Source: Paraspadella gotoi
Taxonomy: Eukaryota > Chaetognatha
Direction: 5' to 3'
DNA length: 64,000 bases
NCBI GenBank assembly: GCA_051294375.1
Contig: CM119267.1
Location: forward strand, 20,275,476-20,339,475
The position numbers were made by a program, and so were the translations under genes. Below, piece after piece: positions 11,948 to 41,179 of this stretch. Position 1 is the stretch's first letter. Each line of letters starts with the position of its first letter. The notes below the pieces were generated by a model. It did not search any database. It was not told the origin of the DNA and was given only the letters and a program-made list of their open reading frames with translations.

Positions 11948-11956
11948 TCAAGGTCA
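11948..11956 (+). promoter_or_regulatory. Extended nuclear-receptor half-site beside CGG island
   Basis: TCAAGGTCA, the consensus site for ERR/SF-1-type orphan nuclear receptors, lies directly next to a CGG-rich island. It is intact in all three block copies (reverse complement at 29756-29764 and 37109-37117) although the neighbouring sequence varies. A nine-base match can arise by chance, so a regulatory role is inference only. Confidence 0.25.
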
Positions 11957-12190
11957 AGGTCGCGGCGGCCGGCGCGGCGGCCGGACGGCGGCGGAAGGCG
12001 CGGGCAGAGCAAGAGAGAGAGGGAGATTTGAGTATGTTCCTATTCACTTTGAAATGTATTAACACTCCTTAAGGCGGACATTAAAATTCGACAGTTGTTA
12101 CAAAATGGCCTTAACCTACTACATTTCATAGCATTATGAAATTCCTGTATCCGTTAATAAAGAGAGAAGAGGAGAGAGGAGAGAGAAGAG

Positions 12191-12225
<35 letters not shown>

Positions 12226-15024
12226 AGAGAAAGAGAGAGAGAGAAATTAACACGAAAGGAAGTTGGTCAGGAATTTCATAGAAAATGCTTCAAGTTTGCT
12301 TAAATAAAAACTAATTTTTTTTTGATTGAAGTTAAAAAAAGAAAATTATTTCGAAAACCCGAAAAAATGTAGAGAGGAAATGAAAAATAACAAAAAAGAA
12401 AAAAGCAAACCCTAAATGGCCTCATGAGTTGATTGAATCTAACACTGAGTCCAGATACAGAAGAGTCTTGAAAGGTTCTGCCTTAAAAACGGCGCTAATG
12501 GCGACATCTTTGATGTCATTTTGTTAGTTTTCTTCTTTTTTTTTCTGTCCTTCCCGTTTATGAGCTAACTCTACAGGGTTTATACATACTAAAAATGAAA
12601 TTTACTTTTTTACATACATAAATTGGATAAGGGCTGACGAGAGCGAATTGGGTGGAAGAAAGACTTCGGTTCAATTAATCTTTGTCACTTTTAAGGGGAC
12701 GAGGAGGACGACAAGGGTCTCTTTGAGTCGGAGGGCTGAAAAAAGATCTGACGAGGCCCTTTAATAGAGATAACAACGACAACGAATGGAAAGCACCGCA
12801 ATTGCCAACAGCGACCAATAGCGAGACCAACAGCAAATAAGAGAAAAGATGAATATGCATTGACCAAGAAAGCCTAAAAAATTTACATTAAATAAAATTA
12901 TATGGCAAACACTTCTAAAAAAAGAAGTACAAAAAACGAAAAAAAAAAAAAAAAACCAAGCGAAACAATCACAACAAACATATAATTAATCCCGTGATTT
13001 TCCAGATTTCCAAAGCACGTTGCATCGATTTAAAAATACCCCCGCCATTCCGCTATCAACTTCAGTTTCTTGGTTCCAACAATAAAACCCAGAATCAATC
13101 AGTTTTCATCATTTAAGCAATAAGATCGCTTTCCTCTTTCACTTATTGTCTAGAGATTCAGACGCAAAAAGCAGAGAGACTTTAATGACCTTTGTTAATA
13201 AATCCGGCTTAATTCCGCCGTCGACTTATGGCGGCGTGGTGTCGGCCCGATATATGGCGCAATCGTCGTTCTATTTCTGGCGTCGTGAACTCGTCGTTCG
13301 GTTGTCATCGTCGTTGTTTGCGCCGATGGTGTCTTGTCCGTCTTCTTGATGGCGCCGTTTTTCGTCGTCGTTGTCATCGTGTTGGTTTGGCCGGTGTCTT
13401 TTGTTCGTCTTCGTGATTGGCGCCGTTTTGTCGCGTTTCATTGTCATTCCGTTGGGCCGTCGTTATTGACGTACGTTTAGGGCTGTACCTTGGCGGGGGC
13501 GCTTTGTTATTTTATGGTTAAACCAAGCCAACTATTAGTAGTAGCTACTTAGTACATCTCAATTGAATTTAATTTAATTCGATTCCGTTGCAAGATAGGC
13601 GCGCTATGATAATGAAAAATTTGAGACGAATAGGGATATTTGATCACGTTGATCGGAATCGGCCGTCGATTCCCTTTTGTTTCCTCATTTTCAGGGACGC
13701 AAGATTCTTTTATCTTTTCGCCCTCAGTTTTTCCCATCGTTTTGTCTCCGTCGCCGAAGAAGTCGCGGCGCTGCGGCGGCTGGCTACGGGAGGCTGCGGC
13801 GTGGATCCGTGAAGGAAGATCGAGCGACGACAACGATAACGATTAACGATGACTACAAATATTTATAAATGGTCATATGACCCTATGGCGAGAGAATACC
13901 GATAGATAGAGGGAGAAAGGAAAGGAGAGAGAGAGAGAGAAAGTAGAGAGAGAGAGAGGGTGATGAGAGAGAGAGAGAGAGAAGAAATTCCCCAATTATG
14001 TCTTCACCTTTTTTGTACTAATTTCCCTGGTGACCGGTTTTATTGGAAATGAGATCAAGGTCATCTTTTCTGGAAAAGAATGTTGGACGAAAAAGATCAG
14101 ACACACTATAAGTATTAAGTAAGTATTCAAAGGTCTTATTGCTTCATCTTTACTTTGGCTTTTTATTTCTTCCTTATTTTTTCCCTTTCTTTCATTTATT
14201 TAATTTTTGAGTTGTAACTGTTTGTTTTCCTATTTTTTCCCCACTCATCGCTTTGTGACTTTTTCTCTTTCTCTTCCTTTCTTAATTTTAATCTAAAACC
14301 TTTTTAGTTTTTATTTCTTTTACTTTCTTTATTTAGTTGTTAATTTCCTTTTCTTTCCTTTTGTTTCTTTTTTCTTTTTTCTCTTGATTTCACCTTTTTA
14401 TCTTTCTTTTCTAGTGACAAATTCGCTTCATTTCCTCTCAAAGGGCCTTTTAATTTAAGATTTTTTTGTGTCCTTTTTTTTCGCTTTAAAAAAAAAGCCT
14501 TTCTTTTTTCTTTTATTTTCATTCAAATCACTGAAAGCTCTAATTTTTTTTTTTCTTATTTCTGTCGAATTTGCGGAAAAAACTCCCATCCCGCTTCCCT
14601 AGGTATCATTATATTTATATTATATATGTATATATTTTGTTTCGTTATCAATATCAGCCCATAAATAATCCGAGTTAATCTAATATTGACAACACAACCC
14701 GGTCCAACTTTCATTCCACAACCACGGTATCTACCTTTTTACATTTCAATTTAATCCTTTCCTTCCTTTCCTTCCTATCCTTCCTTTCTTATCCTCCATT
14801 TCCTTCATTTCTTTCCTTTCCTTTCCTTTCTTTTTACTTTCCTTTCCTTTCTTTTACTTTCCTATTTCTTTCCTTTCTAAAACTTGTCCTTTCCCTTTCT
14901 TCCTTTCCCTCTCCCTTTTCTTTTCCCTTTTCCTCACTTCCACTGGACTCGACTTCCGATTATCGCCTCCTTAATTCATTCGCCACGTCACGTCGTCACG
15001 TCGACTCTTCAAACAAAGACAAGT

Positions 15025-15089
<65 letters not shown>

Positions 15090-15277
15090 CTTCTTCTCTT
15101 TCTTTCTCTCTCTCTATTTTTTTGGAAATTTCCTATTGGTAGTTCCTTGAGCGTCTCTGTGGCGTTGTATGGAATCGGACACAAATATTATTAATATCAT
15201 GGTCCGTTGATGTCGCCGTGACTAATTTTCTCTCTCTCCCCTCTCTCTCTCTCTTCTCTTCTCTCTCTCTCTCTCTG

Positions 15278-15318
<41 letters not shown>

Positions 15319-15527
15319 TCCTATCTCAATCTTAGATTTCGTGCAAATAAGTTGATAATTAAAGTTTCAGTGAACAGAAAAGAATTTTGGCAATACAAGA
15401 TAATGAAATAAATTAGATCAGCATTTTTTTTCACTCGCGATCCCGAAGTGGCCGTCGAAATTCGCGTTATCAGCATTTTGCTTCAATTTCATAACGCAAA
15501 AACCAGCTGCGTTGCAGGCTGTAGAGA

Positions 15528-15561
<34 letters not shown>

Positions 15562-15575
15562 CGAGAGAAGAGAGA

Positions 15576-15617
<42 letters not shown>

Positions 15618-15725
15618 AAGAGAGATAGGATTGATAGAAGAACGAAAATAGGAAAAAAAAAAAGTCAAGTTTAAATGTGGGAGGGGGTAAAAATGAGAGA
15701 GAGAGTAGAGATATGGAGAGGATAA

Positions 15726-15768
<43 letters not shown>

Positions 15769-16906
15769 AGAGAGAGAGAGGAGAGAGGAGAAAGTTACTA
15801 GTTAAAACTTTAAAAGGGAAAAGACTGAAAGAGAGAGGAAGAGGGATAAAGATGATAATATGATGACCGCTAAAATTTCATCAACCGAAAAGTTACCAAA
15901 TCCAACAGTTTTAATTTTCAAGTTTTTCTCCACAGGCCGACTCTTGTCCTATTTCTTTGATTCAATTTCGTTATTATAAACACTTTTACCTTAGCTTAGT
16001 CATAGACTCTTACCTTTATCTCTTAGACTCACCCATTTACTCGTCGCATCTGTTTGAGACTCGAGCCGATTAGACCCAGTTTTGCTTTCTGTCTTTTCTC
16101 TCTTTTTCTTTCGCTCTATCCGTATTATCTTTCTGTTTGTTTGTCTGCGTCAGTACGTTTGCCTCCCTTCTTTCTCAGCGAGTTTTATATCTTTATTGCT
16201 TTAAAAGTTTCGTATGTATGTCCTTGTTTTTGTCCCTTCGTGTCTGGCCTAATGTCTCTCGCCGAGTTATTGTTACAGTATCGACTGTTTAAAAGTTTAA
16301 TTGTATATTTATCTATTATTTTATTTTTATTCTACTTAATGATGAAAGTTTCATTAAAACGAGCGACATTTTTCGTCGTTCGTCTGTCTTCTTCGTTGAT
16401 GTTTCACATTTCTTTCTTGATTAATAAATGTTTCACTTTTCATTTTTTTTAAAACTTTATAATTTTAAATTTATAAGAGTTCGACGTGGATGGAGGAGAG
16501 GAACGTTGACGGTAAAAGTCAGGGATTGTAGTTAGTTTAGTTAATGGTAAGTTAGGTTTGAGCAAAAGATCCCCAGTAGCAGTTGGAACCTGGAAGAATC
16601 ATTGGCAGAAACTTCATTTGGTAACACTTTTTCTGATAAGGGAGTTAGGAAATTAAACTTTTGAAGTTATTTTTACAAATATTAACAATAGTTTATTCCG
16701 TCCGAAAATTTAAAGTCTTTTAACACTTGAGTTTAAAAAGCGAATTTAAAAGTGTTAAAACATTTAAAAGAGGAAATAAATGCGGGAGGAGAGTTGCGCC
16801 CAAAAAGAGAACGCCTCCAACCAAAGGGGGTTGAATAGTCTCGATTGATTTCCACTGGTTTTACAAAAAACCGTTTCTACAGTACTACATACACACACCA
16901 CACCCA

Positions 16907-16988
<82 letters not shown>

Positions 16989-17407
16989 CTCTTTTCTCTC
17001 TCTCTCTCTCTCTCTCACTCATCAGCAACCGCCCCCACTCGAATTGCTCTCCAAATCCAGAAAATAAATTTAAACAAACTTCGCTTCGAATTAAACATTG
17101 CGAGGCCCGATTGAATCCAACGGCCTTATTGATTCGACCCCCCATTTTTCTAATTAAGCGCTTGTTGCTACGGTTTGGCGTCGCGTCGGTCGTACTATGG
17201 ACTTAAGCTAACGCAGAACCTAAGAAGAAGGCACGCCCATTCGCAGTACCATCTGGATTACCATTCGGCATTACCATACGCATTACCATCCGGCTTTCAC
17301 GGAAAACTTTCCGGCACATCATCCAGAGCTCCCATCGTTCGCGGGAGGCGTGGCATTTTTCATGTTCCCGTTTCTCTTCTCTTCTCTTCTCTCCTCTTCC
17401 TCTCTCT

Positions 17408-17460
<53 letters not shown>

Positions 17461-18518
17461 CTCTCTCTCTCACTCCCCGGGGCAATTTTAATTCTCCTCC
17501 GTTTTCCAGTTGGCGGTTTTTTTTGTTTTTTTGTTTTTGTTTTCAGTTTATTTTTTTTTTTCAGTTTTTTACTGAGCCCTTCGTTTTGTCATCCGAATTG
17601 CTGAATTTGCTGATTTCGTCGAAAGGAAATAAAGGGAATTAGCGGGAAAATAAGGAAATAATGGGAATTAAGAAAATTTAGAAAAGGAAAAAATGTATAT
17701 GAGATTAAAAGAAAAGCGAAAAATTAGGGAAATGAGAGCCAACTTAAGTAAAAGGAAATAAAGGAGGAATACAAAAAAGTGGAGAGAAGAGAGGAGAGAG
17801 AGAGGAGAGAGAGGAGAGAGAGAGAGACGAGAGGATGAGAGAGAGAGAGAGGAAAGAGAGTGAGAGAGAGAGAGAGAAGGAGAGAGAGAGAGAGAGAGAA
17901 GAGAGAGGAGAGAGAGAGATGGTCAGGCCCTTTTCAATTCATTACACAGCAGAGTCTTAGAATAATAAAACAATAAAAATAAAAAGGAATAAAGATCGAA
18001 ATCGAATTCGCAAGGGTTGAGGAAAGCGGGACCCAGATATTGATAACATTTAAGATTATTACTCAGTTTCCAGGTTTGAAGGCTCTTTTCTCTTTCGACG
18101 AGTTCATTCGTCATCTCAATTGGTCTGGTGCGAGGTCGACCCTTGGGACATTTTTCTATCACTACATTTTCTCTCACGACCATTTATTTCACTCGCTATT
18201 TTTCACGATACCCAAGAGCATCTTTCTATCACTATCACTTAATCTTTTTTTTTTCTCACTCGCTATTCTCTTCTATTCGCTTCCCTCTTTCATTACTTCT
18301 TCTTTCTTTCTTATTTCTTCTTTCTTTCTTTCTTTCTTTCTTCTTTTCTTTCTTTCTCTCTTTCTTTCTTCTTTCTTTCTTTCTTTCTTCTTTCCTTTCT
18401 TTCTTTCTTTTCGATCTTTCTTTCTTTCTATTTTGCCTTTTTTTCTTTTCTCTCCTTTTTCTTCCTCACCTTCGTCGAGGCGACAATATCGTTGATGAAG
18501 CTGGAATATGTAGATTGG

Positions 18519-18574
<56 letters not shown>

Positions 18575-19315
18575 AGCGATGAGAGAGAGATGAGAGAGAG
18601 AGAGGAGAGAGAGATGAGAGAGAGAGAGAGAGACAGAATAAACACTTCTTATCCGTTATTCAAAGACTTAAAGGTAATTAAGTGTCACCGGGGAGGAAAA
18701 ATGTCAACGACGACGACGACAACGACGACAACGAGAAGGACGAAGACAGTAAAATGTTGACTAAACTTGACCAGAAACAACGAAGCGATGAATAAAGTCT
18801 GATGAATTAAAGTCTGATGGATAATGAGTCTGTATGAAATATTGAATTGACGACTATAAGAACCGAAAAATGATGCGAGAAATATATAAACAAAAGGACA
18901 AAAAATGATATAATTTGGAATCTGAATAACGACGACGATATCGTTCGTATGTAAACCCAAAACAAGAAACGGGAAATTTGAAAGACGTTGGCCACCGCCG
19001 TGACTTTTTTCGGATTTCCTAATTGATCACGTGACTTACACAAGCGAAGAACTCGCGCCGAAACTAAAAAGAGACGCCATTTTTTTACGGCAAATTTTCT
19101 GTCAGTAGGGCAGGCCGACCGAACGGAGGAAAAGATGGCTGGTACGAGAACATTGCCAACTTTGCCGAATGGCACTATGGCGCGGGACAAGACAAGCCCA
19201 CCTTGCAAGATGTCGACGAAAAAAAGACGGGCCACCTTGCGACCGGGAGAATGACGGGTACAACTTGTAACGGAGAACCGGAAAAAAAAAAGTCGATGAG
19301 TCAATAGAATATTAG

Positions 19316-19450
19316 ATGATGACGATCAGATAGGATGACGATCAAGATGATGACGATCAAGATGATGATGATCATGATGATGACGATCATGATTGATGAC
19401 GATCATGATGATGACGATCAAGATGATGACGATCATGATTGATGACGATC
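19316..19450 (+). repeat. 15-bp tandem repeat (GATGATGACGATCAN)
   Basis: About eight to nine units of GATGATGACGATCAA/T, interrupted by small indels. The reverse-complement array in A' is at about 22388-22520, and a remnant starts copy A'' (30091-30128). Read in one frame it gives Asp-Asp-Asp-Asp-His/Gln units, but indels break the frame in copy A. Confidence 0.85.
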
Positions 19451-20216
19451 GAGCGAGAAATCGAAACCAACGCTATCGAAGCCGAGCCAAGCAAGTGGGG
19501 GGGGGAGCGAGGGAGTAGGGGGAGGCGGTTGTAAGGATAAGATGTCAATTGCGAGGGTAAGTGCAACGTCTTTTAAATTTGGCGACGGTTCCGACGACGA
19601 CGACCAGACGACGACGACAACGACGACGCAGGTTTTACAATCCTTACGTCGTTCGGGATTCATTTAGAGTCAGACTGGGAAGCGACCTCTCGTCAAACGA
19701 AAGGGCGAGAGAAAGAAAAAGCTTCGCGTCCCCATTTCTTGCGCGTCCACTCCGTTAAATTCGTTACATCCTCGAACGGAGAGGCGAACGCGTTAGATCG
19801 AATTTACATCCCCTCTTTTTTTTTAAACGGACGCGAACGATGAGGCCGATGGTCAGTAGCGACGCGAGAAGAGAATTTAAGAGCGGGCATGTGAACACTG
19901 AACAGCTGACAATGAGAACTGATAATAAACGTGCTTGCGGGGTTCCTGTTATTTTTTATCTTGCGAGAAGGAGGAAGATCTTAAAACCATAGCCGCTCGA
20001 AAGTCAGGGGCAAAGTTAGGTTTATATTAATGAATTATTACTTTTCATTACTTATTCTTATTACATTTCAAGAAGCGAACTATGCCATTGCCGAAGGATC
20101 CATGCAGTCGCCAATTTTACAGTAGTCAATCATTTCAATTTGTATTGATAAAAGTATAACACAAAATAACCAAATAGCAACAAAATTACAAAAAAGTATA
20201 GTCAAGACTTTGACCA

Positions 20217-20250
20217 AAAGACAAGACAAAAGACAAAAGACAAAAGACCA
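20217..20250 (+). repeat. (CAAAAGA)n heptamer array
   Basis: About four to five units of CAAAAGA. The matching (TCTTTTG)n array lies at about 21597-21640 in copy A'. It sits just upstream of the acidic exon and could be the 3' part of an intron. Confidence 0.8.
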
Positions 20251-20284
20251 ATTAACAAGAGACATAAGTCGGTGGCCAGTTTGA

Positions 20285-20660
20285 TTACGGAACAACGAAA
20301 TCGACGAGTACGAAGCCAACGAAGGCATTTCGGAGAACAACAACAACAACAATCACAACGACGCAGGTCAATGGCGCGCCCTCTCGTCTCCGCGACGAAC
20401 CTCGTTGAATTCACGCGGAGTTCGGCGCGAGGGTCCAAGGTGTTCGAACCCAGGCGAAAGCGATATTTACTGCGAGCATTTTGTTGCGTAATTGACGAAA
20501 ATTGTGGCTTCGCCTTGAGAATTGAGATCAGCGAGAAAGGCGGGAAACTTCGAGGTTGAAGAGGCCAGAGAGGACGAGGATGCGACGACGACGACGACGA
20601 CGACGACGACAACGATGTCGTCGAAACTTTCTCGCGTCAACATCGATGGAGTTTATTCAT
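20285..20660 (+). pseudogene. Acidic Asn/Asp-rich exon, frameshifted copy in A
   Basis: Copy of the reading frame seen intact at 21028-21564 on the minus strand of A'. The same peptide pieces are found here in several frames: EYEANEGISENN, PLVSATNLVEF, LRIEISEKGGKLRG and a run of Asp from a GAC tract (20583-20610). One-base insertions and deletions break it, and its 3' end is lost at the palindrome junction (20787). Either a damaged paralogue or the same sequence read with errors. Confidence 0.4.
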
Positions 20661-20787
20661 TCTGATCTCATTTTCCTTCTATTCTTCAACAACACATGTT
20701 CCCCACGTTGCCATTAACCTCCTTCTTTCCCTTCCTCTCGTCTTTTGTCTCTCTATACTTTCTTCTCTCTTCCCCATCCCCAATATC

Positions 20788-20912
20788 ATCTCCCCCCACG
20801 CCCCCCCACCCCTCGGACATCGGAACCTCCCCGTCTCTTCCCTCGAGTTCTCAAATTTCGCAACAGCCTTCCCTCATTGAATGACTTCGTCCACCTTGAG
20901 GAAAGTATTCGA

Positions 20913-20987
<75 letters not shown>

Positions 20988-21076
20988 GGCAGGAAAACTT
21001 ACGCAATTTACAAGTGTTGTGGTTCGTTCACACACAGTGACTTCGCCAATTAAATAAGCTCAGTTTCCATTTCATA
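20788..21076 (+). repeat. Spacer segment S, copy 2 (palindrome loop)
   Basis: Repeats 11370-11607 and then continues about 50 bp (TTCACACACAGTGACTTCGC to TTCCATTTC) up to the first base of copy A'. It separates the inverted arms A and A'. Includes a (CT)n tract at about 20915-20985. It gives the only direct junction between segment S and the block. Confidence 0.9.
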
Positions 21077-30065
<8,989 letters not shown>

Positions 30066-30090
30066 NNNNNNNNNNNNNNNNNNNNNNNNN
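30066..30090. other. Assembly gap (25 N)
   Basis: Fixed-size 25-N join between the end of copy A' and the start of copy A'', which begins in the middle of the block. Confidence 1.
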
Positions 30091-37367
<7,277 letters not shown>

Positions 37368-38099
37368 TTTCATCGATTTTAAAACGATTCGGTTCAGTGC
37401 AAAGATACGAAAATATGTACTGGACTATTTATTAAATGGTTTTCGTCGTCGTTGGCCTTCAAAGGCAAAATTAACGAACTTATATGATTTCCTTCCTGTT
37501 GACAGTCTCTCTATCTCTCCCTCTCTCTTTTTCTCTCTCTCTCTCTATCTCCCTCCATATTCCTCTCTCTTCTTTTTTATTCAAACTTGTTTTTTATTCT
37601 GCCTTTCTTGGCTTCCACCCTTTCTCTCACCAATTTTTTTTTCACCGCCTCAATCATCTTTTAACTATTTTGTTTTCTCGTTTCCTGACTATTTTATTAT
37701 TTTCTCATAACTAATCATACCGAAAAGTAATTTTCTTAAATTTTGCCGTAAGACAATAATATTGTCCATAAGGAAGATCATTTTTATATGAGATATATCA
37801 GATTATTTGTTACAAAATTTTCAAACTGAGTTAATAATTTTTTTTTGTAAACATTTTATCATAAGTACACATAAAAGTACAAAAGTTTTCACGAATCATC
37901 AATGACAATTTGACGATATATAGAAAACTAAATCAAAAAGCATTTAAATAAAATTCAGGAATAAAAAGCGAAAAAGGAAAAAGAAAATTTCTCGGACGCT
38001 TTTGGGTTGATGCTCTGAGGAAATCGGATATGCGCATAAGATCACGGTGAAAAAAAAATTAGGTGCAATGGGTGGGTAAAAAAAGAGAAGAAGTAAAGT
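37368..38099. other. Intergenic right flank of the block
   Basis: Unique sequence after the block; CT-rich around 37505-37575. No gene recognised. Confidence 0.5.
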
Positions 38100-38100
38100 G

Positions 38101-38164
<64 letters not shown>
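38100..38164. repeat. (GA)n microsatellite
   Basis: About 65 bp of GA repeats with one small AAAG interruption. Confidence 0.95.
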
Positions 38165-38166
<2 letters not shown>

Positions 38167-38558
38167 AGGCGCGTTTCCAGGGAGACTATTAAATCATTTT
38201 TTTTCTCGCGATTTTTGCTTTCAAAAGTTTTCCTGAGTCGAATTTAGATCAAGTGCCTCATGTTTTCACGTTTTATTGTATTTTTTTTTTAAAAACCCGA
38301 ATTTTTACACATTTTTCCTACAAGCCTTCCAAGTTTTTCTTGTTCTTTAACTTTTTTATAATCCGTTTAATCTCTCAATGTTTTGTTCCCTTCGCTCCTT
38401 TTTTGTTTACAGCAATAAAGGTCTAATCGGTTTAGTCGTCTCTCAGCGCCATTTCGACTTCCGGCGTCGTTTAGCCACGCCCCCTCGACATCGTTTCGCA
38501 CGACGCCTACTCGTGAGCTCGACTCGATGGACACGCCCATTCCTTACAAATATCCACA

Positions 38559-39194
38559 TTGCAGTCGCACCCTTTCGGGTCATTGAGACGCTCGGTCGCC
38601 CCAATTGAGGAGTGCCCAATACAATATTTATTCTATCCAAGGTTTTTTTTTGTGAGTCCTTGCAAAACCACCTACATTCCTACAAAATCCACCATTCCGG
38701 TGATAACAACCCCGCCCACTTTACAGCTTATTCACGGCCGGCTTCCAAGGCCACTCTTTCCCATCTCCCAACTCACCCGGCCTCACTTACCTCCCGCTAT
38801 CCCAACTCGTAATCGATTATCCTTCTCTTCAAGTCCCGGGGTGATTCCCCTCGTCTCAGTCCAAACGGATCGGACAAAGAGTTTATCGTCGTCGTCGTCG
38901 TCGTCGTCGTCTCAGTCGGACCAAAACGAAGCCATCAATCTTGATGAACCAACTCGTCCCGTTTTTAGATCCACTTTCATTTCCTGCCTTTTAATTCCCG
39001 GAAACGACTTATCTCATTCTCAGCCAGTTCCCGAGAGAGTCGCGACAATTCCTATTCCCCGCCACCCAAGTACAACTCTCTCTAGTCTCCACCCAACCCT
39101 CCCCCCCGCGATCACCATGCAGAGAGTTTTCTATCCGACCCCGGACAAAGTTCTACCGCCTTCATTAAATTCCTTTTTAGTATTTATAATATAA
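38559..39194 (+). CDS. Long Ser/Pro/Thr-rich frame, unidentified
   Basis: About 211 codons open on +, unusually long for this error-prone window. The product would be rich in Pro, Ser, Thr and Ile with a run of Ser from a TCG tract (38886-38911), then ordinary sequence (NLDEPTRPVFRSTF, ERVATIPIPRHPSTTL). No domain or signal peptide recognised, and the start is arbitrary. The pyrimidine-rich strand favours such frames, so this may be chance. Confidence 0.25.
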   Translation: MQSHPFGSLRRSVAPIEECPIQYLFYPRFFFVSPCKTTYIPTKSTIPVITTPPTLQLIHGRLPRPLFPISQLTRPHLPPAIPTRNRLSFSSSPGVIPLVSVQTDRTKSLSSSSSSSSSQSDQNEAINLDEPTRPVFRSTFISCLLIPGNDLSHSQPVPERVATIPIPRHPSTTLSSLHPTLPPAITMQRVFYPTPDKVLPPSLNSFLVFII

Positions 39195-40347
39195 ATAATA
39201 AGAAATTGGTTTAACCATTATAAAAATTAACCAATTAATTTAATAATTAAGCTATCTCGCCCCTGACTTTGGACAGGCTTTGATGATTTAAGACCTCCAT
39301 CCCTCTTACAAGATAATGATATTTACAATATATAATATACTACATGCCCCATTGCCCCAGTTCTACCCTCTTAGGTTTCCACCCATCTCAATTTCCAGTC
39401 CCACCCTCTTACAATGTCTCAACCTCAACTCTCTCAGGTCTCACCCAACCAGTACCCACCCTTACTCCGATTCCCAACCTTTTAGATCTCCACCCAACCC
39501 CAGTCCCAACCTGTAAAGACTCCCCAATCCAAGCTTCCCCCCATCTCCTTAGACCCCCACTTCCCAATCCCACTCCCTAAAATTTCCACTCTCCCCTTTT
39601 CCCCAACCTAAGGACTCCCCCACCCACCCCCAGGTCCCACCCTCTTCTTCGAATTCTTCGCCTTTTGAGGAACCGAAAATTCCCCAGACGGTCGACGGGC
39701 CTGATCCGCTCGTCGAGAGACGGAATGAAAACAACAACAACAATCGGGGACTAAATTCGTCCCGGCAGCAAATGAAATCCTTTTCAGGGTGACACGGCTC
39801 GACTCCTGATCGGCTAAAAACAACAACCAATCGGCTCAACATTTGGATTCTCACATCCGGGGATTTCCGAGAATTTTGATGAGAACAATTATTAAAGATT
39901 TTTTTCGTTCGATGACTTTGTAAAAGTAGATATATTGTTACTGGCGTTTCAGTGGTTATTGTTTTTATACTGTTTTCGAGTGACAGTTCCATAGACATAG
40001 TAGACATAGTAGACATAGTAGTCGAAAACGAGGGCGGGACTCGTGTCGAGTATTTTGCACCCAAAACAAAATGGCGACTGCTCAATGTGCTCAATGAGTG
40101 CTCATCCTTGTCTACTTTCCCTTTACTTAAACCAATCAATCAAGCCTTTTGAATTCCCTCTAGACCTTACTTTTCTTTTACCTTTATCTTTTTCCTTATT
40201 CTTTTCCTTTCTCCCTATTTTCACGCGTATTTCCCTGCTTTTCCAGAAAAAAAAAGAGAGAAAAAGAAAACAAAAGAACCGGGAAAAAAAACGAAGCAAA
40301 AAAACAGAAAGTCCAAACAAATCGTCGATTACCTGCGCCTGGAGACA

Positions 40348-40380
<33 letters not shown>

Positions 40381-41083
40381 AACAACGACTCTGAAGAAGA
40401 CGTCAAAAGGTCAAACAACAAACCAAACAATTTCTATTAAAAAAATAAAAACAAAAAACTTCGCCAATAACCGGGCGAACGAAACACCGCCGAACCGTGA
40501 AAAATAATGTCAACATAAAAAATGGGTTTTAATTAAAGCTAAAGACCCAAAGGAGGCGGAAAATGTTTTGACATTGAAAGATTAATTATATCGAAAAAAA
40601 AAAGATAAATAAAAAAAGGGGAGCGCTCTTTTCTCATTAGACGCAAACGGTATTTATTTATATTCGAATTTAATGCCGTCAAGCATCAAGAATGAGTCAA
40701 AATATTTGAAATATTAATAAATATGAAAAAATAAATAAATAAATAAATAAATAATTTTTTTTTTAAATAATAAATAAATATAGAAGTTGGACTGCGATCG
40801 TGTTCTCTCTCGTTTCATAGCCGCCGACGCGAAATTAAAATAAAATTGGAAAAATCGGGTTAATTAATTATTTAATCTGGTTTTTAATGAGTACGTAATT
40901 AATAATGCGATTAATCGTTTTCATCAAAACGTTTAAGAATCGAATCTCGTCGGTTGGATTTTCTGCTCAAGTTATTAATTAATTGCGTTTGATTTATGGA
41001 ACACTATAATATAAAAATAATTCAATGATAGATAGAATTGGAACTTATCCAATTTCACAGTTATCACAGAAAGGTTGTAATGT

Positions 41084-41089
<6 letters not shown>
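39195..41089. other. Intergenic with several microsatellites
   Basis: Holds CCCAACC-rich DNA (39350-39620), a repeated TAGACATAG motif (about 39991-40022), a GAC tract (40348-40380) and an (AAAT)n run (about 40732-40755). A minus-strand frame at 39549-40139 (196 codons) has no recognisable domain and was not called a gene. Confidence 0.45.
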
Positions 41090-41154
<65 letters not shown>

Positions 41155-41178
41155 CTCTATTCTCTCTATCTCTCTCTA
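41090..41178. repeat. (CT)n microsatellite
   Basis: About 85 bp of CT repeats with TTCT interruptions. Confidence 0.95.
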
Positions 41179-41179
41179 T

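Larger units (their letters stand above)
11633..20787 (+). repeat. Block copy A (left palindrome arm, ~9.15 kb)
   Basis: Reverse complement of copy A' along its whole length: its first bases (AATGCTGTTAATAGTC) match the end of A' at 30065, and its last bases (CCCCATCCCCAATAT) match the start of A' at 21077. Landmarks include GA/CT tracts (12170-12245, 13924-13983, 15026-15086, 15228-15320, 15520-15620, 15730-15790, 16910-17018, 17400-17475, 17790-17920, 18522-18635), CTTT repeats (18300-18420), a CGG-rich island (11958-12010), a 66-bp repeat region (13270-13450), a 15-bp repeat (19316-19450) and a CAAAAGA array (20217-20250). The arms differ mostly by small indels; one ~115-bp part (near 19075-19190) is much shorter in A'. 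Copy A probably carries the fuller version there. Confidence 0.9.

Noticed and set aside
16054-16452. 132-codon hydrophobic + frame in block copy A
   Set aside because: Leu/Phe/Ser-rich from pyrimidine-rich DNA; only fragments survive in the other copies.
18807-19304. 165-codon minus frame in block copy A
   Set aside because: Not preserved in A' or A''; ends in hydrophobic low-complexity sequence and has no domain. It overlaps a possible ATG-led + frame at 19135, so the strand is undecided.
39549-40139. 196-codon minus frame
   Set aside because: No domain; low-complexity Gly/Glu/Trp tail opposite CCCAACC-rich DNA.
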